A stretch of 64,000 nucleotides of DNA from Microbacterium hydrocarbonoxydans (GCF_904831005.1 NZ_LR882982.1:1612001-1676000); one strand, 5' to 3'. Counted from the first letter of the stretch, positions 37,501 through 48,410 are shown. The notes: generated by a model from the letters alone, not told the origin. Numbers and translations are program-made.

Positions 37501-39123
37501 ACTCGTGACGACCTCTTCGCGGATCGAGTCGAGCGGCGGGTTCGTGACCTGCGCGAACTGTTGCGTGAAGTAGTCGAAGAGCAGACGCGGCCTCTTGCTG
37601 AGCACCGCGATGGGCGTGTCGGAGCCCATCGCTCCGAGCGGCTCCATGCCGTTCTGACCCATCGGGGTCAGAAGGATGCGGATCTCCTCCTCGGTGTAGC
37701 CGAAGGTGCGCTGCCGCCGCGTGATCGATGCGGGCGGGTGCACGATGTGCTCGCGCTCAGGCAGGTCGGCGAGGCGCACAGCGCCGGCATCCAGCCATTC
37801 CTGCCACGGGTGCATGGTGGCGAGATCGTGCTTGATCTCCTCATCCTCGATGATGCGCCGCTGGGCGGTGTCGACGAGGAACATCTTTCCGGGCTGCAGT
37901 CGTCCTCGGCGCTTGATGCGCTCCGGCTCGAAGGTGAGCACACCGGTCTCGGAGCCGATCACGATCAGCCCGTCGGTCGTCTCGGTCCAACGCCCCGGGC
38001 GCAGACCGTTGCGGTCCAGAGTTGCTCCGACGAGAGTGCCGTCGGTGAAGATGAGCGCGGCCGGACCGTCCCACGGCTCCATCTGGTTCGAGTGGTACTC
38101 GTAGAACGAGCGCAGCTCGGGCGAGATGTCCGACTGCTTCTCGTAGGCCTCGGGAACCATCATCATGATCGCGTGCGGCAGGCTGCGCCCGGTCAGGGTC
38201 AGGAGTTCGAGAACCTCGTCGAACGACGCCGAGTCGCTCGCGCCGTCGGTGCAGATCGGCAGCAGCGGTGCGACGTCGCCGAGCAGCTCGGATTCGAGCT
38301 GAGACTGACGAGCCCGCATCCAGTTGCGGTTGCCGCCGACGGTGTTGATCTCGCCGTTGTGCGCGAGCATGCGCAGCGGCTGAGCCAGCGGCCACGACGG
38401 GAACGTGTTGGTGGAGTAGCGCGAGTGCACGACGGCGAGTTCGGACATGAACCGCTCGTCCTGCAGGTCGGGATAGAACGGCTCGAGCTGCAGGGTCGTG
38501 ACCATGCCCTTGTAGCCGAGCGTGCGAGCGGACAGCGTCACGAAGTACGCACCGAGCTCGTGACCGGCGCGCTTGCGCAGCCGGTAGGCGACCCGGTCGA
38601 GGGCGATACCGGTGAGCGGGGCGTCGGCGTGCGTCGCTCCCCCCGCGCTCACGAAGAGCTGCTCGAAAGCGGGTCGCGCCTCGTCCGCGAGCTTTCCGAG
38701 GTTGTCGTTGGCCGTGGGCACCTCGCGCCATCCGAGGACGCGGAGGCCCTCGGACCTGGCGATCTTCTCGATGCCGGCCTTCTGCTGCCGGCGCTCACTG
38801 GAGTCGCGGGGAAGGAAAGCCAGGCCCGCGGCGTACTCGCCGACCGGGGGCAGTTCGAAATCGACGACGGCACGCAGGAACGCGTCGGGCATCTGCGTCA
38901 GGATTCCTGCACCGTCACCGGTTCCCGCATCCGAGCCGATCGCGCCGCGGTGCTCGAGGTTGCGCAGCGCTTCGAGCGCCAGCGCGATGATGTCGTGGCC
39001 CGCTTCGCCGCGCAGGGTCGCGACCATGGCCAGGCCGCAGGCGTCCTTCTCGAACGCCGGGTTGTACATGCCCTGCTTCGGGGGGTAAGCGCCGGAGGCG
39101 CCGTAGGGAGGCTGAAAATACAC
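34546..39123 (-). CDS. gltB: Glutamate synthase large subunit
   Basis: The 1525-residue enzyme makes two glutamates from glutamine and 2-oxoglutarate. It has an N-terminal Ntn-type glutaminase with the nucleophile Cys29 ([12 protein letters not shown], so the first 28 residues are expected to be removed). A central domain, the FMN-binding TIM barrel ([25 protein letters not shown]), a 3Fe-4S motif ([19 protein letters not shown]) and the C-terminal beta-helix ([15 protein letters not shown]) follow in order. The start is a GTG with GAGGA ahead; an ATG 18 codons later is possible. It overlaps gltD. Confidence 0.97.
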   Translation of the reverse strand: MYFQPPYGASGAYPPKQGMYNPAFEKDACGLAMVATLRGEAGHDIIALALEALRNLEHRGAIGSDAGTGDGAGILTQMPDAFLRAVVDFELPPVGEYAAGLAFLPRDSSERRQQKAGIEKIARSEGLRVLGWREVPTANDNLGKLADEARPAFEQLFVSAGGATHADAPLTGIALDRVAYRLRKRAGHELGAYFVTLSARTLGYKGMVTTLQLEPFYPDLQDERFMSELAVVHSRYSTNTFPSWPLAQPLRMLAHNGEINTVGGNRNWMRARQSQLESELLGDVAPLLPICTDGASDSASFDEVLELLTLTGRSLPHAIMMMVPEAYEKQSDISPELRSFYEYHSNQMEPWDGPAALIFTDGTLVGATLDRNGLRPGRWTETTDGLIVIGSETGVLTFEPERIKRRGRLQPGKMFLVDTAQRRIIEDEEIKHDLATMHPWQEWLDAGAVRLADLPEREHIVHPPASITRRQRTFGYTEEEIRILLTPMGQNGMEPLGAMGSDTPIAVLSKRPRLLFDYFTQQFAQVTNPPLDSIREEVVTSLKLGLGPESNLLTWGPDHTRTVSLDFPVIDNDELAKIRHIDKALPDRSSVTIRGLYHFDAGSNTLEQRLTEMCTEVDEAIAQGAEFIILSDRDSNKDLTPIPSLLMVSAIHHHLIRRENRMKVGLIVEAGDVREVHHVATLIGYGASAVNPYLAMETVEHLVRTGYITGISPEKAVRNLIYALGKGVLKIMSKMGISTVSSYAGAQVFEAVGLSEEFIDKYFTRTESKLGGIGIEEIFIENQARHDYAYPEDEAARAHERLWTGGEYQWRRDGSPHLFSPETVFKLQHATRERRYDVFREYTRLVDDQAAELKTLRGLFTLRTGTRKPVPLDEVESVSSIVKRFSTGAMSYGSISKEAHETLAIAMNRLGGKSNTGEGGEDVDRLVDPERRSAIKQVASGRFGVTSLYLTEADDIQIKLAQGAKPGEGGQLPPQKVYPWVARTRGGTPGVGLISPPPHHDIYSIEDLKQLIFDLKRANPEARIHTKLVSQSGIGAVSAGVAKALSDVILVSGHDGGTGASPLNSLKHAGTPWELGLAETQQTLMLNGMRDRVVVQVDGQLKTGRDVIIGALLGAEEFGFATAPLVVSGCIMMRVCHLDTCPVGVATQNPVLRERFSGKPEFVVNFMEFIAEEVREHLAALGFRSIDEIVGRAELLEVDAAVDHWKAEGLDLSPVLDGPAFPASEPRRSARTQDHELEKHFDVQLIDIAKSALLNGEPVVAELPIANTERAVGTMLGHQVTSRHGAAGLPRGTIDVTLHGTAGQSLGAFLPSGIVLRLEGDSNDYVGKGLSGGDISIRPPRGSKIVPHENVIAGNVIGYGATSGTMFLSGVVGERFLVRNSGATAVVEGVGDHALEYMTGGVAVILGSTGRNLGAGMSGGVAYIRSLDTGKINAQSLSSGELLLEPLDRADLEVLRSLIAEHVERTASPLGSDILARFDEIAGQFTKVLPRDYAAVRSMRDEAVAEGIDPDGDIVWNRILEVTGG

Positions 39124-39204
39124 CAGTACCGTCCTCAGATCTTCGGATGACCCGGGGGCGTCATTGGCCGGGTGGATGCGATGGGGTCCGCACGGACCGG
39201 TGGG

Positions 39205-40233
39205 CTATCGAGCGCCTTCCGTGTCCGTGGGAGCGGTGCTTGTGGCGCTGGCTCCTGCGGCGACTTCTTCGGACGGAGGCTCACTCACGTCCACGAAATC
39301 GGAGGGATTGTTCTGCGATTCTACATCAGCGTCGAGGTCTTTCCGGCCGCGGCCCGGCTGGTACGGCGAAGGCTCGAGACCGGGGTGACGGCGGGACTGG
39401 ACGATGAGGATCGTGATACCCACGATGATGCCGAGGATGGCAGCCCAGACGTTGCTGCGCAGCCCCAGGATGATCTCGCTCGGATCGATGCGGATCGACT
39501 CCCACACCACACGGCCGGCGCTGTACCAGATGAGGTAGATCGCGAACAGCCTGCCCCACTGGAACGCCGTCGCCTTGCGGCTGAGCCACAGGAGCACGAT
39601 GACACCGAGGCCGTTCCAGATGACCTCGTAGAGGAAGGTGGGGTGGAACAGTGTGCCCTCGGGAAGGCCGGGAGGGAAGGCCGAGTTGTCAGACGGGATC
39701 TCCAGCCCCCACGGCAGGTCGGTGGGGAGGCCGTAGAGCTCGTTGTTGAACCAGTTGCCGAAACGGCCCATGGCCTGTGCGAGCAGCAGCCCCGGTGCCA
39801 GCGCGTCGGCGAAGGTCCAGAAGCGGATGCCGGTCCACCGGCACCCGAGGTATGCGCCCACGGCGCCGCCGAGGAGCGCGCCGAAGATGGCGATGCCGCC
39901 CTCCCAGATCGCCCAGACGGACCCCGGCTCGAAGGGGTTCCAGGTGTTCTTGCCCTCGCCGAAGTAGAAGTTCGGGTGGGTCAGGACGTGGAAGATGCGC
40001 GCACCGATGATGGCCAGCGGAACGGCCAGGATCGAGATGTCGATCACGACCCACGGCTCCGCACCGCGCTTGGTGAGGCGGTGGTTGGTCAGCAGCACGG
40101 CCGCGATGATGCCGGCGATGATGCAGAGCGCGTAGAAGTGGATCCGGAGCGGGCCGAGGTCGATGTACGAGACCGTGGGGCTCGGGATGCTGGCGAGCAC
40201 GCCGCTGAAGGTGCTGTGAAGCGCGAGGGACAT
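39205..40233 (-). CDS. lgt: Prolipoprotein diacylglyceryl transferase
   Basis: Lgt moves diacylglycerol from phosphatidylglycerol to the lipobox Cys of prolipoproteins, the step before signal peptidase II. The 342-residue protein has about seven membrane segments and the signature MGRFGNWFNNELYG, with HPTFLYEVIWN beyond. The C-terminal about 60 residues are an acidic, disordered tail, longer than in E. coli. The frame is open to 40500, but the ATG at 40233 is correct. It lies 10 bases after trpA and 81 bases before gltB, matching the trpA-lgt order of Actinobacteria. Confidence 0.95.
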   Translation of the reverse strand: MSLALHSTFSGVLASIPSPTVSYIDLGPLRIHFYALCIIAGIIAAVLLTNHRLTKRGAEPWVVIDISILAVPLAIIGARIFHVLTHPNFYFGEGKNTWNPFEPGSVWAIWEGGIAIFGALLGGAVGAYLGCRWTGIRFWTFADALAPGLLLAQAMGRFGNWFNNELYGLPTDLPWGLEIPSDNSAFPPGLPEGTLFHPTFLYEVIWNGLGVIVLLWLSRKATAFQWGRLFAIYLIWYSAGRVVWESIRIDPSEIILGLRSNVWAAILGIIVGITILIVQSRRHPGLEPSPYQPGRGRKDLDADVESQNNPSDFVDVSEPPSEEVAAGASATSTAPTDTEGAR

Positions 40234-40243
40234 GAGTGCGATT

Positions 40244-41047
40244 CTAGTTCTCGTGTGCGGGGCGTGCCGACGACGTGCCGACCGCCAGGTTTCGGGTGAC
40301 TTCTGCGAGGGCAGGGACGCCGCCGTCGCGCAGAGCGCGGACGAGTGCCGTGCCGACGATCGCGCCGTCGGCGTACTCGGAGACTCCGGCGATCTGTTCG
40401 GCGGTCGAGATGCCGATGCCCACGCAGGCGCGGATGCTGCCGTGCTCGCGCAGGCGACCGACCAGCGTGCGTGCGGCGCGATCGAGTTCTGTGCGCTCAC
40501 CGGTGATGCCCATGGTCGAGACCGTGTAGACGAATCCGGTCGAGGACTTCACGACGAGCTCGAGGCGCTCGTCGGTCGACGTGGGCGCGGCGAGGAAGAC
40601 GCGGTCGAGGCCGGTGCGCTCGCTCGCGGCGATCCACTCCCCTGCCACGTCGGGCGTGATGTCGGGAGTGATCAGTCCGGCGCCGCCGGCGGCCAGCAGG
40701 TCGTCCGCGTAGCGGTCGACCCCGTACTGGAACACAGGGTTCCAGTACGTCATGACCAGCACCGGTACGTCGGTCGCATCCGTGATCGCTCGCACCGCGG
40801 TGAAGAGATCCTTCATCTTGAAACCGTTCGCGAGTGCCGCGGTGGTGGCTTCCTGGATCACGGCGCCATCCATCACGGGGTCGCTGTAGGGCGGGCCCAG
40901 TTCGATGATGTCGACGCCGTTCTCGGCGAGAGCGATGGCAGCCCTGATGCTCGTCTCGAGGTCGGGGAACCCGACCGGGAGATATCCGACGAATGCGCTG
41001 CGACCGGCGGCGTGCGCGGAGGCGATCGCCTGTTCGACGCGACTCAC
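40244..41047 (-). CDS. trpA: Tryptophan synthase alpha subunit
   Basis: TrpA splits indole-3-glycerol phosphate to indole. The 267-residue TIM barrel has the catalytic Glu in NGVDIIELG and the catalytic Asp in PYSDPVMDG, as well as [21 protein letters not shown] loops and [16 protein letters not shown] phosphate-binding segments. The start is a GTG forming a GTGA overlap with trpB. It is the third gene of the trpC-trpB-trpA run. Confidence 0.95.
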   Translation of the reverse strand: MSRVEQAIASAHAAGRSAFVGYLPVGFPDLETSIRAAIALAENGVDIIELGPPYSDPVMDGAVIQEATTAALANGFKMKDLFTAVRAITDATDVPVLVMTYWNPVFQYGVDRYADDLLAAGGAGLITPDITPDVAGEWIAASERTGLDRVFLAAPTSTDERLELVVKSSTGFVYTVSTMGITGERTELDRAARTLVGRLREHGSIRACVGIGISTAEQIAGVSEYADGAIVGTALVRALRDGGVPALAEVTRNLAVGTSSARPAHEN

Positions 41048-42312
41048 AGTTCCGGCTCCCCCTTCGAGGCTGCGGCCTCGGCTTCACTCTCGTCTGCGAC
41101 GTCGTGCGCGAGCGCCTCGGCGTCGTAGAGGTCGAAGTAGCGCGCGGCGGTGTCCATGTCCTTGTCACCACGACCCGACAGGCAGATGGCGAGAACCGCG
41201 TCCGGCCCCAGCTCGCGGCCGAGGCGCAGGGCACCCGCGAGGGCGTGGGCGGACTCGATGGCCGGGATGATGCCTTCGGTGCGGCTGAGCAGTCGCAGCG
41301 CCTGCATGGCCTCGTCGTCGGTCGCCGGGATGTACTCGGCCCGACCGATGTCGGCGAGCCAGGAGTGCTCCGGCCCCACGCCGGGGTAGTCGAGACCGGC
41401 CGAGATCGAGTGCGACTCGATCGTCTGGCCGTCTTCGTCCTGCAGGACGTAGGTCTTCGCACCGTGCAGGATGCCGGGGCGTCCGCGCTCGATGGACGCC
41501 GCATGTCGCGGTGTGTCGACCCCGTCGCCGGCCGCCTCGACCCCGTAGAGCTTCACGCCCTCGTCATCCAGGAAGGCGTCGAACATGCCGATCGCGTTCG
41601 AGCCGCCGCCGACGCACGCGATGACGGCGTCGGGCAGACGACCGACCTCGTCGAGCAGCTGCTGGCGCGCCTCTTCGCCGATGATCTTCTGGAAGTCCCG
41701 CACCATCGCCGGGAACGGATGCGGTCCCGCAGCGGTGCCGAAGATGTAGTTGGTCGTCTCGACGCTCGCCACCCAGTCGCGGTAGGCGTCATTGATCGCG
41801 TCCTTCAGAGTGCGTGAGCCCGAGGTGACGGCCACGACCTCGGCGCCGAGCAGACGCATCCGCGCGACGTTCAGCGCCTGGCGCTCGGTGTCGACCTCGC
41901 CCATGTAGATCGTGCAGTCGAGGCCGAACAGCGCGGCAGCCGTCGCGGTCGCGACGCCGTGCTGACCTGCCCCGGTCTCGGCGATCACTCGGGTCTTGCC
42001 CAGGCGCTTGGTCAGAAGCGCCTGGCCCAGCACGTTGTTGATCTTGTGCGAACCCGTGTGATTGAGGTCTTCCCGCTTGAGGAAGACTCGTGCACCACCG
42101 GCGTGCTCGGCGAAACGCGCGACCTCGGTGAGCGGCGACGGGCGTCCGGCGTAGGAGCTGAGCAACGACGCCAGCTCATCGCGGAACACCGGGTCGACGA
42201 TCGCGTCGGCATAGGCCGCGGAGAGCTCGTCGATCGCGGCGATCAGCGATTCGGGCATGTATCGCCCGCCGTAGTCGCCGAACAGTGGACCATGCTGGTC
42301 TCGCAGGCTCAT
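41044..42312 (-). CDS. trpB: Tryptophan synthase beta subunit
   Basis: TrpB joins indole and serine with PLP. The 422-residue product has the PLP Lys in HTGSHKINN, substrate strand [19 protein letters not shown], the phosphate loop [10 protein letters not shown], and SLDYPG-like [16 protein letters not shown]. The start is the ATG at 42312, one base overlapping the trpC stop (TGATG); a GTG directly before it at 42315 would give a 4-base overlap and one more residue. The trpA and trpB pair forms the synthase. Confidence 0.96.
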   Translation of the reverse strand: MSLRDQHGPLFGDYGGRYMPESLIAAIDELSAAYADAIVDPVFRDELASLLSSYAGRPSPLTEVARFAEHAGGARVFLKREDLNHTGSHKINNVLGQALLTKRLGKTRVIAETGAGQHGVATATAAALFGLDCTIYMGEVDTERQALNVARMRLLGAEVVAVTSGSRTLKDAINDAYRDWVASVETTNYIFGTAAGPHPFPAMVRDFQKIIGEEARQQLLDEVGRLPDAVIACVGGGSNAIGMFDAFLDDEGVKLYGVEAAGDGVDTPRHAASIERGRPGILHGAKTYVLQDEDGQTIESHSISAGLDYPGVGPEHSWLADIGRAEYIPATDDEAMQALRLLSRTEGIIPAIESAHALAGALRLGRELGPDAVLAICLSGRGDKDMDTAARYFDLYDAEALAHDVADESEAEAAASKGEPEL

Positions 42313-43085
42313 CACGCCTCCAGGAAGCTCTTGAGTGTGGCGATCGGGTCGCCCGTGACGAGCGCCTCCCCGATCAGGACGACGTCGGCACCCGCCGAGC
42401 GGTAGTGCGTGACGTCTTCAGGGGTGAGGACCGCGGATTCGGCGATCTTGATCGCGGTGTCCGGGATGCGGTCCACGAGGCGACCGAAGAGGTCGCGGTC
42501 GAGTTCGAGGGTCTTCAGATCGCGGGCGTTCACGCCGATCAGCGGCGCCCCGAGGTCGATCGCAGCCTCGAGCTCGTCGGCCGAGTGGGTCTCGACCAGC
42601 GGCGTCATCCCCAGCTCGGTGATGAAACCGAACAGATCGTGCAGGACAGCCGGCTCGATGCCTGCGACGATGAGCAGCGCGAGGTCGGCCCCCGCGGCAC
42701 GCGCCTCGAGCACCTGATAGCGGGTCGCGATGAAGTCCTTGCGCAACACGGGAAGATCGACACGGGCTGTGACCGCCTCGAGATCTGCGAGGCTGCCGCC
42801 GAAACGGCGTTCCTCGGTCAGGACGCTGATCGCGGAGGCGCCCCCCTGCTCGTACAGCGAGGCCTGGAGCGCAGGATCCGGGATCTCTGCGAGTGCGCCG
42901 CGAGAGGGACTCGCCCGTTTCACCTCGGCGATGATCTTCACGCGCTCCGAGCGCGCGAGCGCGGCGACAGCGTCTGTGGCGGCAGGGCGTGCCAGGGCGT
43001 CGCGCTCGACCTCGGCGAGGGGCCGGGTGAGAGAGCGACGCTCTGCGTCTGCGACTGCGCCGGCCGTGAGGTCGGCGAGGACCAC
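42312..43085 (-). CDS. trpC: Indole-3-glycerol phosphate synthase
   Basis: TrpC closes the indole ring. The 257-residue TIM barrel shows [10 protein letters not shown] (catalytic Lys region), [35 protein letters not shown] and [10 protein letters not shown]. It is monofunctional: no TrpF domain is fused, as expected in Actinobacteria, where PriA (HisA/TrpF) covers that step; that gene is not in this window. The GTG start overlaps the stop of the small HGxxPAAW gene by one base. Confidence 0.95.
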   Translation of the reverse strand: MVLADLTAGAVADAERRSLTRPLAEVERDALARPAATDAVAALARSERVKIIAEVKRASPSRGALAEIPDPALQASLYEQGGASAISVLTEERRFGGSLADLEAVTARVDLPVLRKDFIATRYQVLEARAAGADLALLIVAGIEPAVLHDLFGFITELGMTPLVETHSADELEAAIDLGAPLIGVNARDLKTLELDRDLFGRLVDRIPDTAIKIAESAVLTPEDVTHYRSAGADVVLIGEALVTGDPIATLKSFLEA

Positions 43086-43330
43086 TAGTGCGCCTTCGGC
43101 TGGTACTTGGGGCCCTTCACGCCGTAGCCCGCCTTGGCCAGCGCCCAGCCGACGAGTGCGCCGATCGGGATGAGAGCTGCGAACACCCAGATCAGCGTGA
43201 CCCAGATCGGGCTGAACTCGGCGAGGCAGAAAGCCAGCGTGGCGAGTGTGAAGCCGGCGAGCATGATGATCACGGCCGTCCAGGCAGCAGGCGAGTGTCC
43301 GTGGCCGGGGTCAGCGATCGGGTTGGTCAT
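43085..43330 (-). CDS. Small HGxxPAAW-family membrane protein
   Basis: An 81-residue protein with two membrane helices (about 18-38 and 45-65) and the N-terminal motif HGHSPAAW. This small family sits in actinobacterial trp operons, just ahead of trpC. Its function is unknown. An unusually good GGAGGAG ribosome site precedes the ATG. It shares one base with the trpC start. Confidence 0.82.
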   Translation of the reverse strand: MTNPIADPGHGHSPAAWTAVIIMLAGFTLATLAFCLAEFSPIWVTLIWVFAALIPIGALVGWALAKAGYGVKGPKYQPKAH

Positions 43331-43377
43331 GGTCTCCTCCGGGGACGACGTGCGGGATCGGTCTCAGTCTATCGGGG

Positions 43378-43968
43378 TCACCGTGTCGGATCGGTTCCCC
43401 GGGACAGGTCGTCCCAGGAATCGATCGCGTCGACGGGTCCCGTGGCGTGCGTGTCGTGCGCGGCGTCGGTGCGGTACCGCCGCCCTCCCGACTTCCATCG
43501 GCGCCACGTGATCAGCACCACCACCGCCGAGACGAGGAGGATGAACCAGCCCACGAGAGTCGCGTAGGGCCATGCCGAGAGCTCGATGCCGGCGACCACG
43601 TCGGCGATCGCCGCGCTGCCCGCGAGTCCGGTGGTCTCGGTGACGGTCGCACCCGCGGCGTCGAGCGGCTCGGTGGTGAGAAGCTGCACGGTCGTCCAGC
43701 CGAGGAAGAGCGCCGTGGCGGCCGCCAGCACGCCGAAGACCAGGCGCACCGGGCGTCCGGCGATCGACAGCGCGAGTCCGAGTGCGAGAACCGCAAGGCT
43801 CAAGGGTGCGAGCAGCGGGAGCGCGGAGGCGCCCGGCACGAGGATCGCCTCGCCGGCATCCGCTCTTTCGACCGTGAGCCATGTCTGTGTCGAGGAGATG
43901 ATGCCGATGGCTCCGGCGAGCAGGAAGCCGCACACGGCGATCGAGCGCCCTCTCTGCGCGAGGCTCAT
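43378..43968 (-). CDS. Trp operon-associated membrane protein
   Basis: The 196-residue product has four membrane segments (about 10-28, 47-67, 74-93 and 138-160), with WLTVE after the first helix, and a charged cytoplasmic tail from residue 162. It matches a family found next to trpE in Actinobacteria, sometimes called tryptophan-associated transmembrane protein; its role is not known. The ATG forms an ATGA overlap with the hisI stop. In related genomes trpE lies immediately upstream of this gene; here it does not. Confidence 0.85.
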   Translation of the reverse strand: MSLAQRGRSIAVCGFLLAGAIGIISSTQTWLTVERADAGEAILVPGASALPLLAPLSLAVLALGLALSIAGRPVRLVFGVLAAATALFLGWTTVQLLTTEPLDAAGATVTETTGLAGSAAIADVVAGIELSAWPYATLVGWFILLVSAVVVLITWRRWKSGGRRYRTDAAHDTHATGPVDAIDSWDDLSRGTDPTR

Positions 43969-44324
43969 GCGGGAGTGCTCCCTGCGACCGCATCGAGGTC
44001 GGTCGTGTCGAAGCACGTGCGGGTGCCTGTGTGACATGCGGGCCCGGTCTGGTCCACGCGCAGCAGAATGGCGTCGCCGTCGCAGTCCAGACGCGCCTCG
44101 TGCACGACCTGGATGTGACCGGAGGTGTCGCCCTTGCGCCAGTACTCCTGACGAGAGCGGGACCAGTACACGGCGCGACCGGTCGTGAGGGTGCGACGAA
44201 GCGCCTCGTCGTTCACCCATGCGAGCATGAGCACCTCGTTCGTGTCCCACTGCTGCACGATCACCGGCGCGAGGCCATCGGCGTTGAACGCCACCTGCGC
44301 GATGCGCTGTTCGACGTCGCTCAT
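43965..44324 (-). CDS. hisI: Phosphoribosyl-AMP cyclohydrolase
   Basis: HisI opens the adenine ring of PR-AMP, step three of histidine synthesis. The 119-residue cyclohydrolase has [21 protein letters not shown], and the zinc residues in [24 protein letters not shown], with the two Cys and the CF motif after. HisE is a separate gene, as is usual here. The ATG overlaps the hisF stop by 4 bases. Any open frame upstream is a shadow of hisF. Confidence 0.95.
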   Translation of the reverse strand: MSDVEQRIAQVAFNADGLAPVIVQQWDTNEVLMLAWVNDEALRRTLTTGRAVYWSRSRQEYWRKGDTSGHIQVVHEARLDCDGDAILLRVDQTGPACHTGTRTCFDTTDLDAVAGSTPA

Positions 44325-45082
44325 CGGACGAGCACTCCTTCCGCACGCAGCGCGTGCTTGACGTCGGCCACCGTGAGAGCGCCGGTGTGGAAGACGCTCG
44401 CCGCGAGCACGGCGTCGGCTCCGGCCTTGATCGCCGGTGCGAAGTCGGAGGCCCTGCCTGCACCGCCGGACGCGATGACGGGGACCGAGGCGACCTCGCG
44501 CATGAGACGCACGAGCTCGAGATCGAAGCCGTCGCGGGTTCCGTCGGCATCGATCGAATTGACGAGCAGCTCGCCTGCTCCGCGCTCCGCCGCCTCGCGG
44601 GCCCATTCGAGCGCGTCCAGGGTGGTCTGAGTCCGCCCCCCGTGCGTGGTGACGACGAAGCCCGAGGCGGTGGTGTCCGCGCGCTTCACGTCGAGCGACA
44701 GCACGAGCACCTGTGCGCCGAAGCGATCGGCGATCTCGCCGATCAGCTCGGGTCGAGCGATCGCGGCGGAGTTGACGCCGACCTTGTCGGCGCCGACCGA
44801 GAGCAGACGCGCCACGTCGTCGACGGTGCGGACTCCACCGCCGACAGTGAGGGGCACGAAGACCTGCTCGGCGGTGCGCTGCACGACGTCGTAGGTCGTG
44901 GCGCGCGCGTCGATCGTGGCCGTCACATCGAGGAAGGTGATCTCATCCGCACCCTGCGCCGCGTAATGGCGGGCGAGTTCGACGGGATCACCCATGTCGC
45001 GCAGATTCTCGAAGTTCACGCCCTTGACGACGCGGCCGTCGGCGACGTCCAGACACGGGATGACACGACTCGCGAGAGTCAT
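44321..45082 (-). CDS. hisF: Imidazole glycerol phosphate synthase cyclase subunit
   Basis: HisF with HisH makes imidazole glycerol phosphate and AICAR. The 253-residue barrel has both catalytic Asp residues, in [17 protein letters not shown] and LSLDVKR, and the phosphate loops [17 protein letters not shown] and ASGGAG. The ATG shares one base with the hisG stop (TGATG). hisH, hisA, hisB, hisC and hisD are not in this window. Confidence 0.96.
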   Translation of the reverse strand: MTLASRVIPCLDVADGRVVKGVNFENLRDMGDPVELARHYAAQGADEITFLDVTATIDARATTYDVVQRTAEQVFVPLTVGGGVRTVDDVARLLSVGADKVGVNSAAIARPELIGEIADRFGAQVLVLSLDVKRADTTASGFVVTTHGGRTQTTLDALEWAREAAERGAGELLVNSIDADGTRDGFDLELVRLMREVASVPVIASGGAGRASDFAPAIKAGADAVLAASVFHTGALTVADVKHALRAEGVLVR

Positions 45083-45924
45083 CAGAGCCTCGCGTTGTGG
45101 ATCGCCGTGACGAGGATCGCACGCGCACCGAGCGCGTACAGGGAGTCCATGACGGGATTGACACGCGCACGCGCCACCATCACCCGCACGGCCACCCACT
45201 CGGGGTCGCGAAGCGGGGACACGGTGGGCGACTCGATGCCGCCCGCGATCTTCACGGCGTCGTCGAGCAGGGCCAACGGCAGGTCGTAGTCGATCATGAC
45301 GAAGCGACGCGCCACCATCACTCCCCGCAGCCGTCGGAGAAGCGTCTCGGAACCTTCGGCGTCCTCGGGGCCGGCGATCAGCACGGCTTCGGACTCGAGG
45401 ATCACCGGTCCGAACACGTCGAGGCCGGCCTGTCGCAGAGTCGTGCCGGTCTCGACCACATCGGCGACCGCGTCGGCCACTCCCAGTCGGACCGCGGACT
45501 CCACCGCGCCGTCGAGCGGCACCAGATCGACGGCGATCCCCCGCTCATCGAGGAATCGGTCGACGAGACCGGGATACGACGTCGCGACGCGCAGCCCGTC
45601 CAGTTCCGCGACATCGGTGTAGCGACCCGAGGGGGCGGCGAACCGGAACGTCGAACCCGCGAAGCCGAGCGCCTCGATCTCGCGCGCACCCGGCATGCGG
45701 GCGTCGAGGAGAAGATCGCGACCGGTGATCCCGACGTCGATCGCTCCGGACCCTACATAGGTCGCGATGTCCTTCGGGCGGAGATAGAAGAACTCGACGT
45801 CGTTGTCGGTGTCGACGACGTGGAGGGTCTTGGGGTCACGGCGACCGGCGTAGCCGGCCTCCGCGAGCATGTCAGCGGCCGTCTCGGAGAGAGAGCCCTT
45901 GTTGGGAACAGCAATGCGCAGCAT
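45082..45924 (-). CDS. hisG: ATP phosphoribosyltransferase, long form
   Basis: HisG performs the first, committed step of histidine synthesis. The 280-residue protein is the long type: a catalytic periplasmic-binding-like domain ([29 protein letters not shown]; the PRPP loop [18 protein letters not shown]) plus a C-terminal ACT-like domain (about 205-280) for feedback inhibition by histidine. It lies 38 bases after hisE, the partner next in the pathway. Confidence 0.95.
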   Translation of the reverse strand: MLRIAVPNKGSLSETAADMLAEAGYAGRRDPKTLHVVDTDNDVEFFYLRPKDIATYVGSGAIDVGITGRDLLLDARMPGAREIEALGFAGSTFRFAAPSGRYTDVAELDGLRVATSYPGLVDRFLDERGIAVDLVPLDGAVESAVRLGVADAVADVVETGTTLRQAGLDVFGPVILESEAVLIAGPEDAEGSETLLRRLRGVMVARRFVMIDYDLPLALLDDAVKIAGGIESPTVSPLRDPEWVAVRVMVARARVNPVMDSLYALGARAILVTAIHNARL

Positions 45925-45962
45925 GGGAAGCCTTCAGATCGAAGCGAGTGGGGCGGAGCGCT

Positions 45963-46226
45963 TCACAGATGTCGGTAGACGTCCTGCAGGCTGAGCCCCT
46001 TCGCGATCATCATCACCTGCACGTGGTAGAGCAGCTGCGAGATCTCCTCGGCCGCCGCCTCGTCGGACTCGTACTCGGACGCCATCCAGACCTCGGCGGC
46101 CTCTTCGACGATCTTCTTGCCGATGGTGTGCACGCCGCCGTCGAGTTCTGCGACCGTGCCCGATCCCTCTGGTCGGGTCTCGGCCTTGCCGCTGAGCTCG
46201 GCGAACAGCTCGTCGAAAGTCTTCAC
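45963..46226 (-). CDS. hisE: Phosphoribosyl-ATP pyrophosphatase
   Basis: HisE removes PPi from PR-ATP, step two of the pathway. The 87-residue all-helical MazG-type protein has the metal motif [13 protein letters not shown] (ExxE) and [13 protein letters not shown]. The GTG start overlaps the rpe stop by 4 bases, coupling histidine synthesis genes to the pentose phosphate gene upstream. Confidence 0.94.
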   Translation of the reverse strand: MKTFDELFAELSGKAETRPEGSGTVAELDGGVHTIGKKIVEEAAEVWMASEYESDEAAAEEISQLLYHVQVMMIAKGLSLQDVYRHL

Positions 46227-46903
46227 GATTCCAGGCTAGCGGCTCTGGCGCGGTCTCTGAGCCGGGTGACGGCCGCCTCGACGTCGTCGGCGCCGTAGAC
46301 CGCCGACCCTGCCACGAAGGTGTCGGCCCCCGCCGCAGCAGCAGCCTCGATCGTCGAGTCCGAGATTCCGCCGTCGACCTGCAGCCAGACGTTCGAACCA
46401 CGGCGCTTCGCCTCGTCTGCGAGAGCACGCAGCTTCGGCATCGTCTCGGGCATGAATCCCTGCCCTCCGAATCCGGGCTCGACCGTCATCACGAGGATCT
46501 GGTCGAACTCCTCGAGCACGCTGTAGAGGCCTTCGGCCGGAGTGTCGGGTTTGATCGCGACACCGGCCCGCGCTCCGATGCTCCGCAGCGTGCGTGCGAG
46601 CGAGATGGGGTCGGCGGCGGCTTCGAGATGGAAGGTCACGCTCGCGGCTCCCAGCTCGGCATATGCGGGCGCCCACCTCTCGGGGTCGGTGATCATCAGG
46701 TGCACATCGAGTGGGATCGGGCTCGTCGCCTGGATCCGTTCGACCATCTGCGGACCGAATGTGAGGTTCGGCACGAAGTGATTGTCCATGACGTCGACGT
46801 GGGCGAAGTCTGCCGAGGCGATCTTCGCGAGATCGCGCTGCATGTTCACGAAGTCGGCGGCGAGGATGCTGGGGTTGATGCGCGGCGCGCCGGGCAGTTC
46901 CAC
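46223..46903 (-). CDS. rpe: Ribulose-phosphate 3-epimerase
   Basis: Rpe interconverts ribulose 5-phosphate and xylulose 5-phosphate. The 226-residue TIM barrel has [25 protein letters not shown] (metal His and Asp), [19 protein letters not shown] and QVDGGI. It can feed ribose phosphate towards the PRPP used by HisG next door. The GTG start is 4 bases after rsmB. Confidence 0.95.
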   Translation of the reverse strand: MELPGAPRINPSILAADFVNMQRDLAKIASADFAHVDVMDNHFVPNLTFGPQMVERIQATSPIPLDVHLMITDPERWAPAYAELGAASVTFHLEAAADPISLARTLRSIGARAGVAIKPDTPAEGLYSVLEEFDQILVMTVEPGFGGQGFMPETMPKLRALADEAKRRGSNVWLQVDGGISDSTIEAAAAAGADTFVAGSAVYGADDVEAAVTRLRDRARAASLES

Positions 46904-46907
46904 GTCT

Positions 46908-48410
46908 CTAGTCTCCCTCTCCGGCGCTCACGCCGGGGTCGTCGTCGCGCCGGAGCAGCGCGAGGAACATGGCATCGGTTCCGTGACGATGGGGCCAGAG
47001 CTGCGCCCTGCCCGATCCGTCGCTGCCGAGATCGATCGGAGACTCGGCGACCCCCGAGAGCACCGCCCTGGCATCCAGCTCCGTGATGTCCGTACGGTCG
47101 CGCAGCACCTCCGCCACGACGCCTACGGTCTCGGCCAGATGCGGGGAGCAGGTCGCGTACGCGACGATGCCGCCGGGGGCGAGCGCCTCGAGAGCGGAGG
47201 ACAGAAGCTCGACCTGAAGGGGGACGAGCTCCGAGACATCGGCGGGTGTCTTGCGCCACCGCGCCTCCGGGCGTCGCCTCAGCGCTCCGAGACCTGTGCA
47301 CGGGGCGTCGACGAGGATGCGATCGAACTGGCCGGCGCGAGCGACGCCGAACGTGCGGCCGTCCGACTCATGCACGATCACCTCGCCGGGCACAGCGCGC
47401 ACGGCGTTGCGCACGAGCCGGGCGCGGGTGGGGATCACCTCGTTCGCTTCGAGGGTCACGCCGTTCTCGTGAGCGATCGCGGCCAGCAGAGCCGTCTTGC
47501 CTCCGGGACCGGCACACAGGTCGAGCCAGCGCTCCCCCGCCCTGATGGGTGCCGCATCGGCCAGCGCGAGTGCCACGAGCTGAGAGCCCTCGTCCTGCAC
47601 ACGCACGGTGCCGCCTGATGCCGCGATCACACGATGCGGATCACCGCCGGGCGACCCGTAGGCCGTCGGGGCATAGGCACGTCGCGGCTCGCCGGGTTCC
47701 GCGAGGCCGGGAAGGGCGACGAGCGTCACCTCCGGCGAGATGTTGTCGGCGTCGAGAAGCTCCTCGAGCTCATCGACCCGGTCTTCGGCGGCGAGTGCTC
47801 GGCGCAGAGCGCGGATCACCCAGACAGGGTGCGCGGAGCGCAGCGCGAGTCGTTCGTCGTCGGATCGCGCCGCACTCTCGATCCGCTGCTCCCACTCCCC
47901 CGGCGTCTCACGGGAGATCCGTCGCAGCACAGCGTTCGCGAAGCTGGACGCACCTCGCCCCTGCGCCGCGGCGACGAGATTCACGGACTCGTTGACGGCC
48001 GCGTGCGAGGCGACACGGGTGGAGAGCAGCTGATGGGTCGCGAGCCGCAGCGCGTCGAGCACAGCCGGATCGATCTCGTCGGCGGGACGGTCGGCTGCCG
48101 CGGAGATGATCGCATCGTAGGTGCCACGACGGCGAAGTGTGCCGTAGGTGAGTTCGGTCGCGAGAGCAGCGTCCTGGGGGGTGAGGTGCGCCTCGGCGAT
48201 CGCCGGGGGCAGCACGAGGTTCGCGTAGGCATCGGACTCCGAGACCGCACGCAGCACGTCGTAGGCCACGCGGCGCGCCGGCTGCACCGTGCGCTCAGGG
48301 CCGCGCGCCCTCTCCCCTCTCGAACGCTGGTCGCGGGGCGCCTGTGCGCGACCGCGTGAAGCTCCGTCGCCGGTCCGAGGGCGGGGGCGGTCGCCCTGCC
48401 GGCCGCTCAT
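46908..48410 (-). CDS. rsmB: 16S rRNA (cytosine-967-C5)-methyltransferase-like protein
   Basis: The 500-residue product has an N-terminal NusB-like RNA-binding domain (about 45-170, VAYDVLRAVSESDAYANL, TYGTLRRRGTYD) after a basic, low-complexity tail. The C-terminal Rossmann methyltransferase has the AdoMet loop DLCAGPGGKTALLAA, motif IV DAPCTGLGALRRRPEARW with one catalytic Cys and motif VI YATCSPHLAET with the nucleophilic Cys. The ATG at 48410 overlaps the fmt stop by 4 bases. The fmt-rsmB pair is conserved. Confidence 0.93.
   Translation of the reverse strand: MSGRQGDRPRPRTGDGASRGRAQAPRDQRSRGERARGPERTVQPARRVAYDVLRAVSESDAYANLVLPPAIAEAHLTPQDAALATELTYGTLRRRGTYDAIISAAADRPADEIDPAVLDALRLATHQLLSTRVASHAAVNESVNLVAAAQGRGASSFANAVLRRISRETPGEWEQRIESAARSDDERLALRSAHPVWVIRALRRALAAEDRVDELEELLDADNISPEVTLVALPGLAEPGEPRRAYAPTAYGSPGGDPHRVIAASGGTVRVQDEGSQLVALALADAAPIRAGERWLDLCAGPGGKTALLAAIAHENGVTLEANEVIPTRARLVRNAVRAVPGEVIVHESDGRTFGVARAGQFDRILVDAPCTGLGALRRRPEARWRKTPADVSELVPLQVELLSSALEALAPGGIVAYATCSPHLAETVGVVAEVLRDRTDITELDARAVLSGVAESPIDLGSDGSGRAQLWPHRHGTDAMFLALLRRDDDPGVSAGEGD

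Noticed and set aside
36727-39150. 807-residue frame antisense to gltB
   Set aside because: The opposite strand carries clear GltB motifs throughout; this translation is Arg/Asp/Val-rich and matches no family.
43378-44550. 390-residue version of the Trp-associated membrane protein
   Set aside because: The extra N-terminal part is a shadow of hisI. The ATG at 43968 with a 4-base overlap is preferred.
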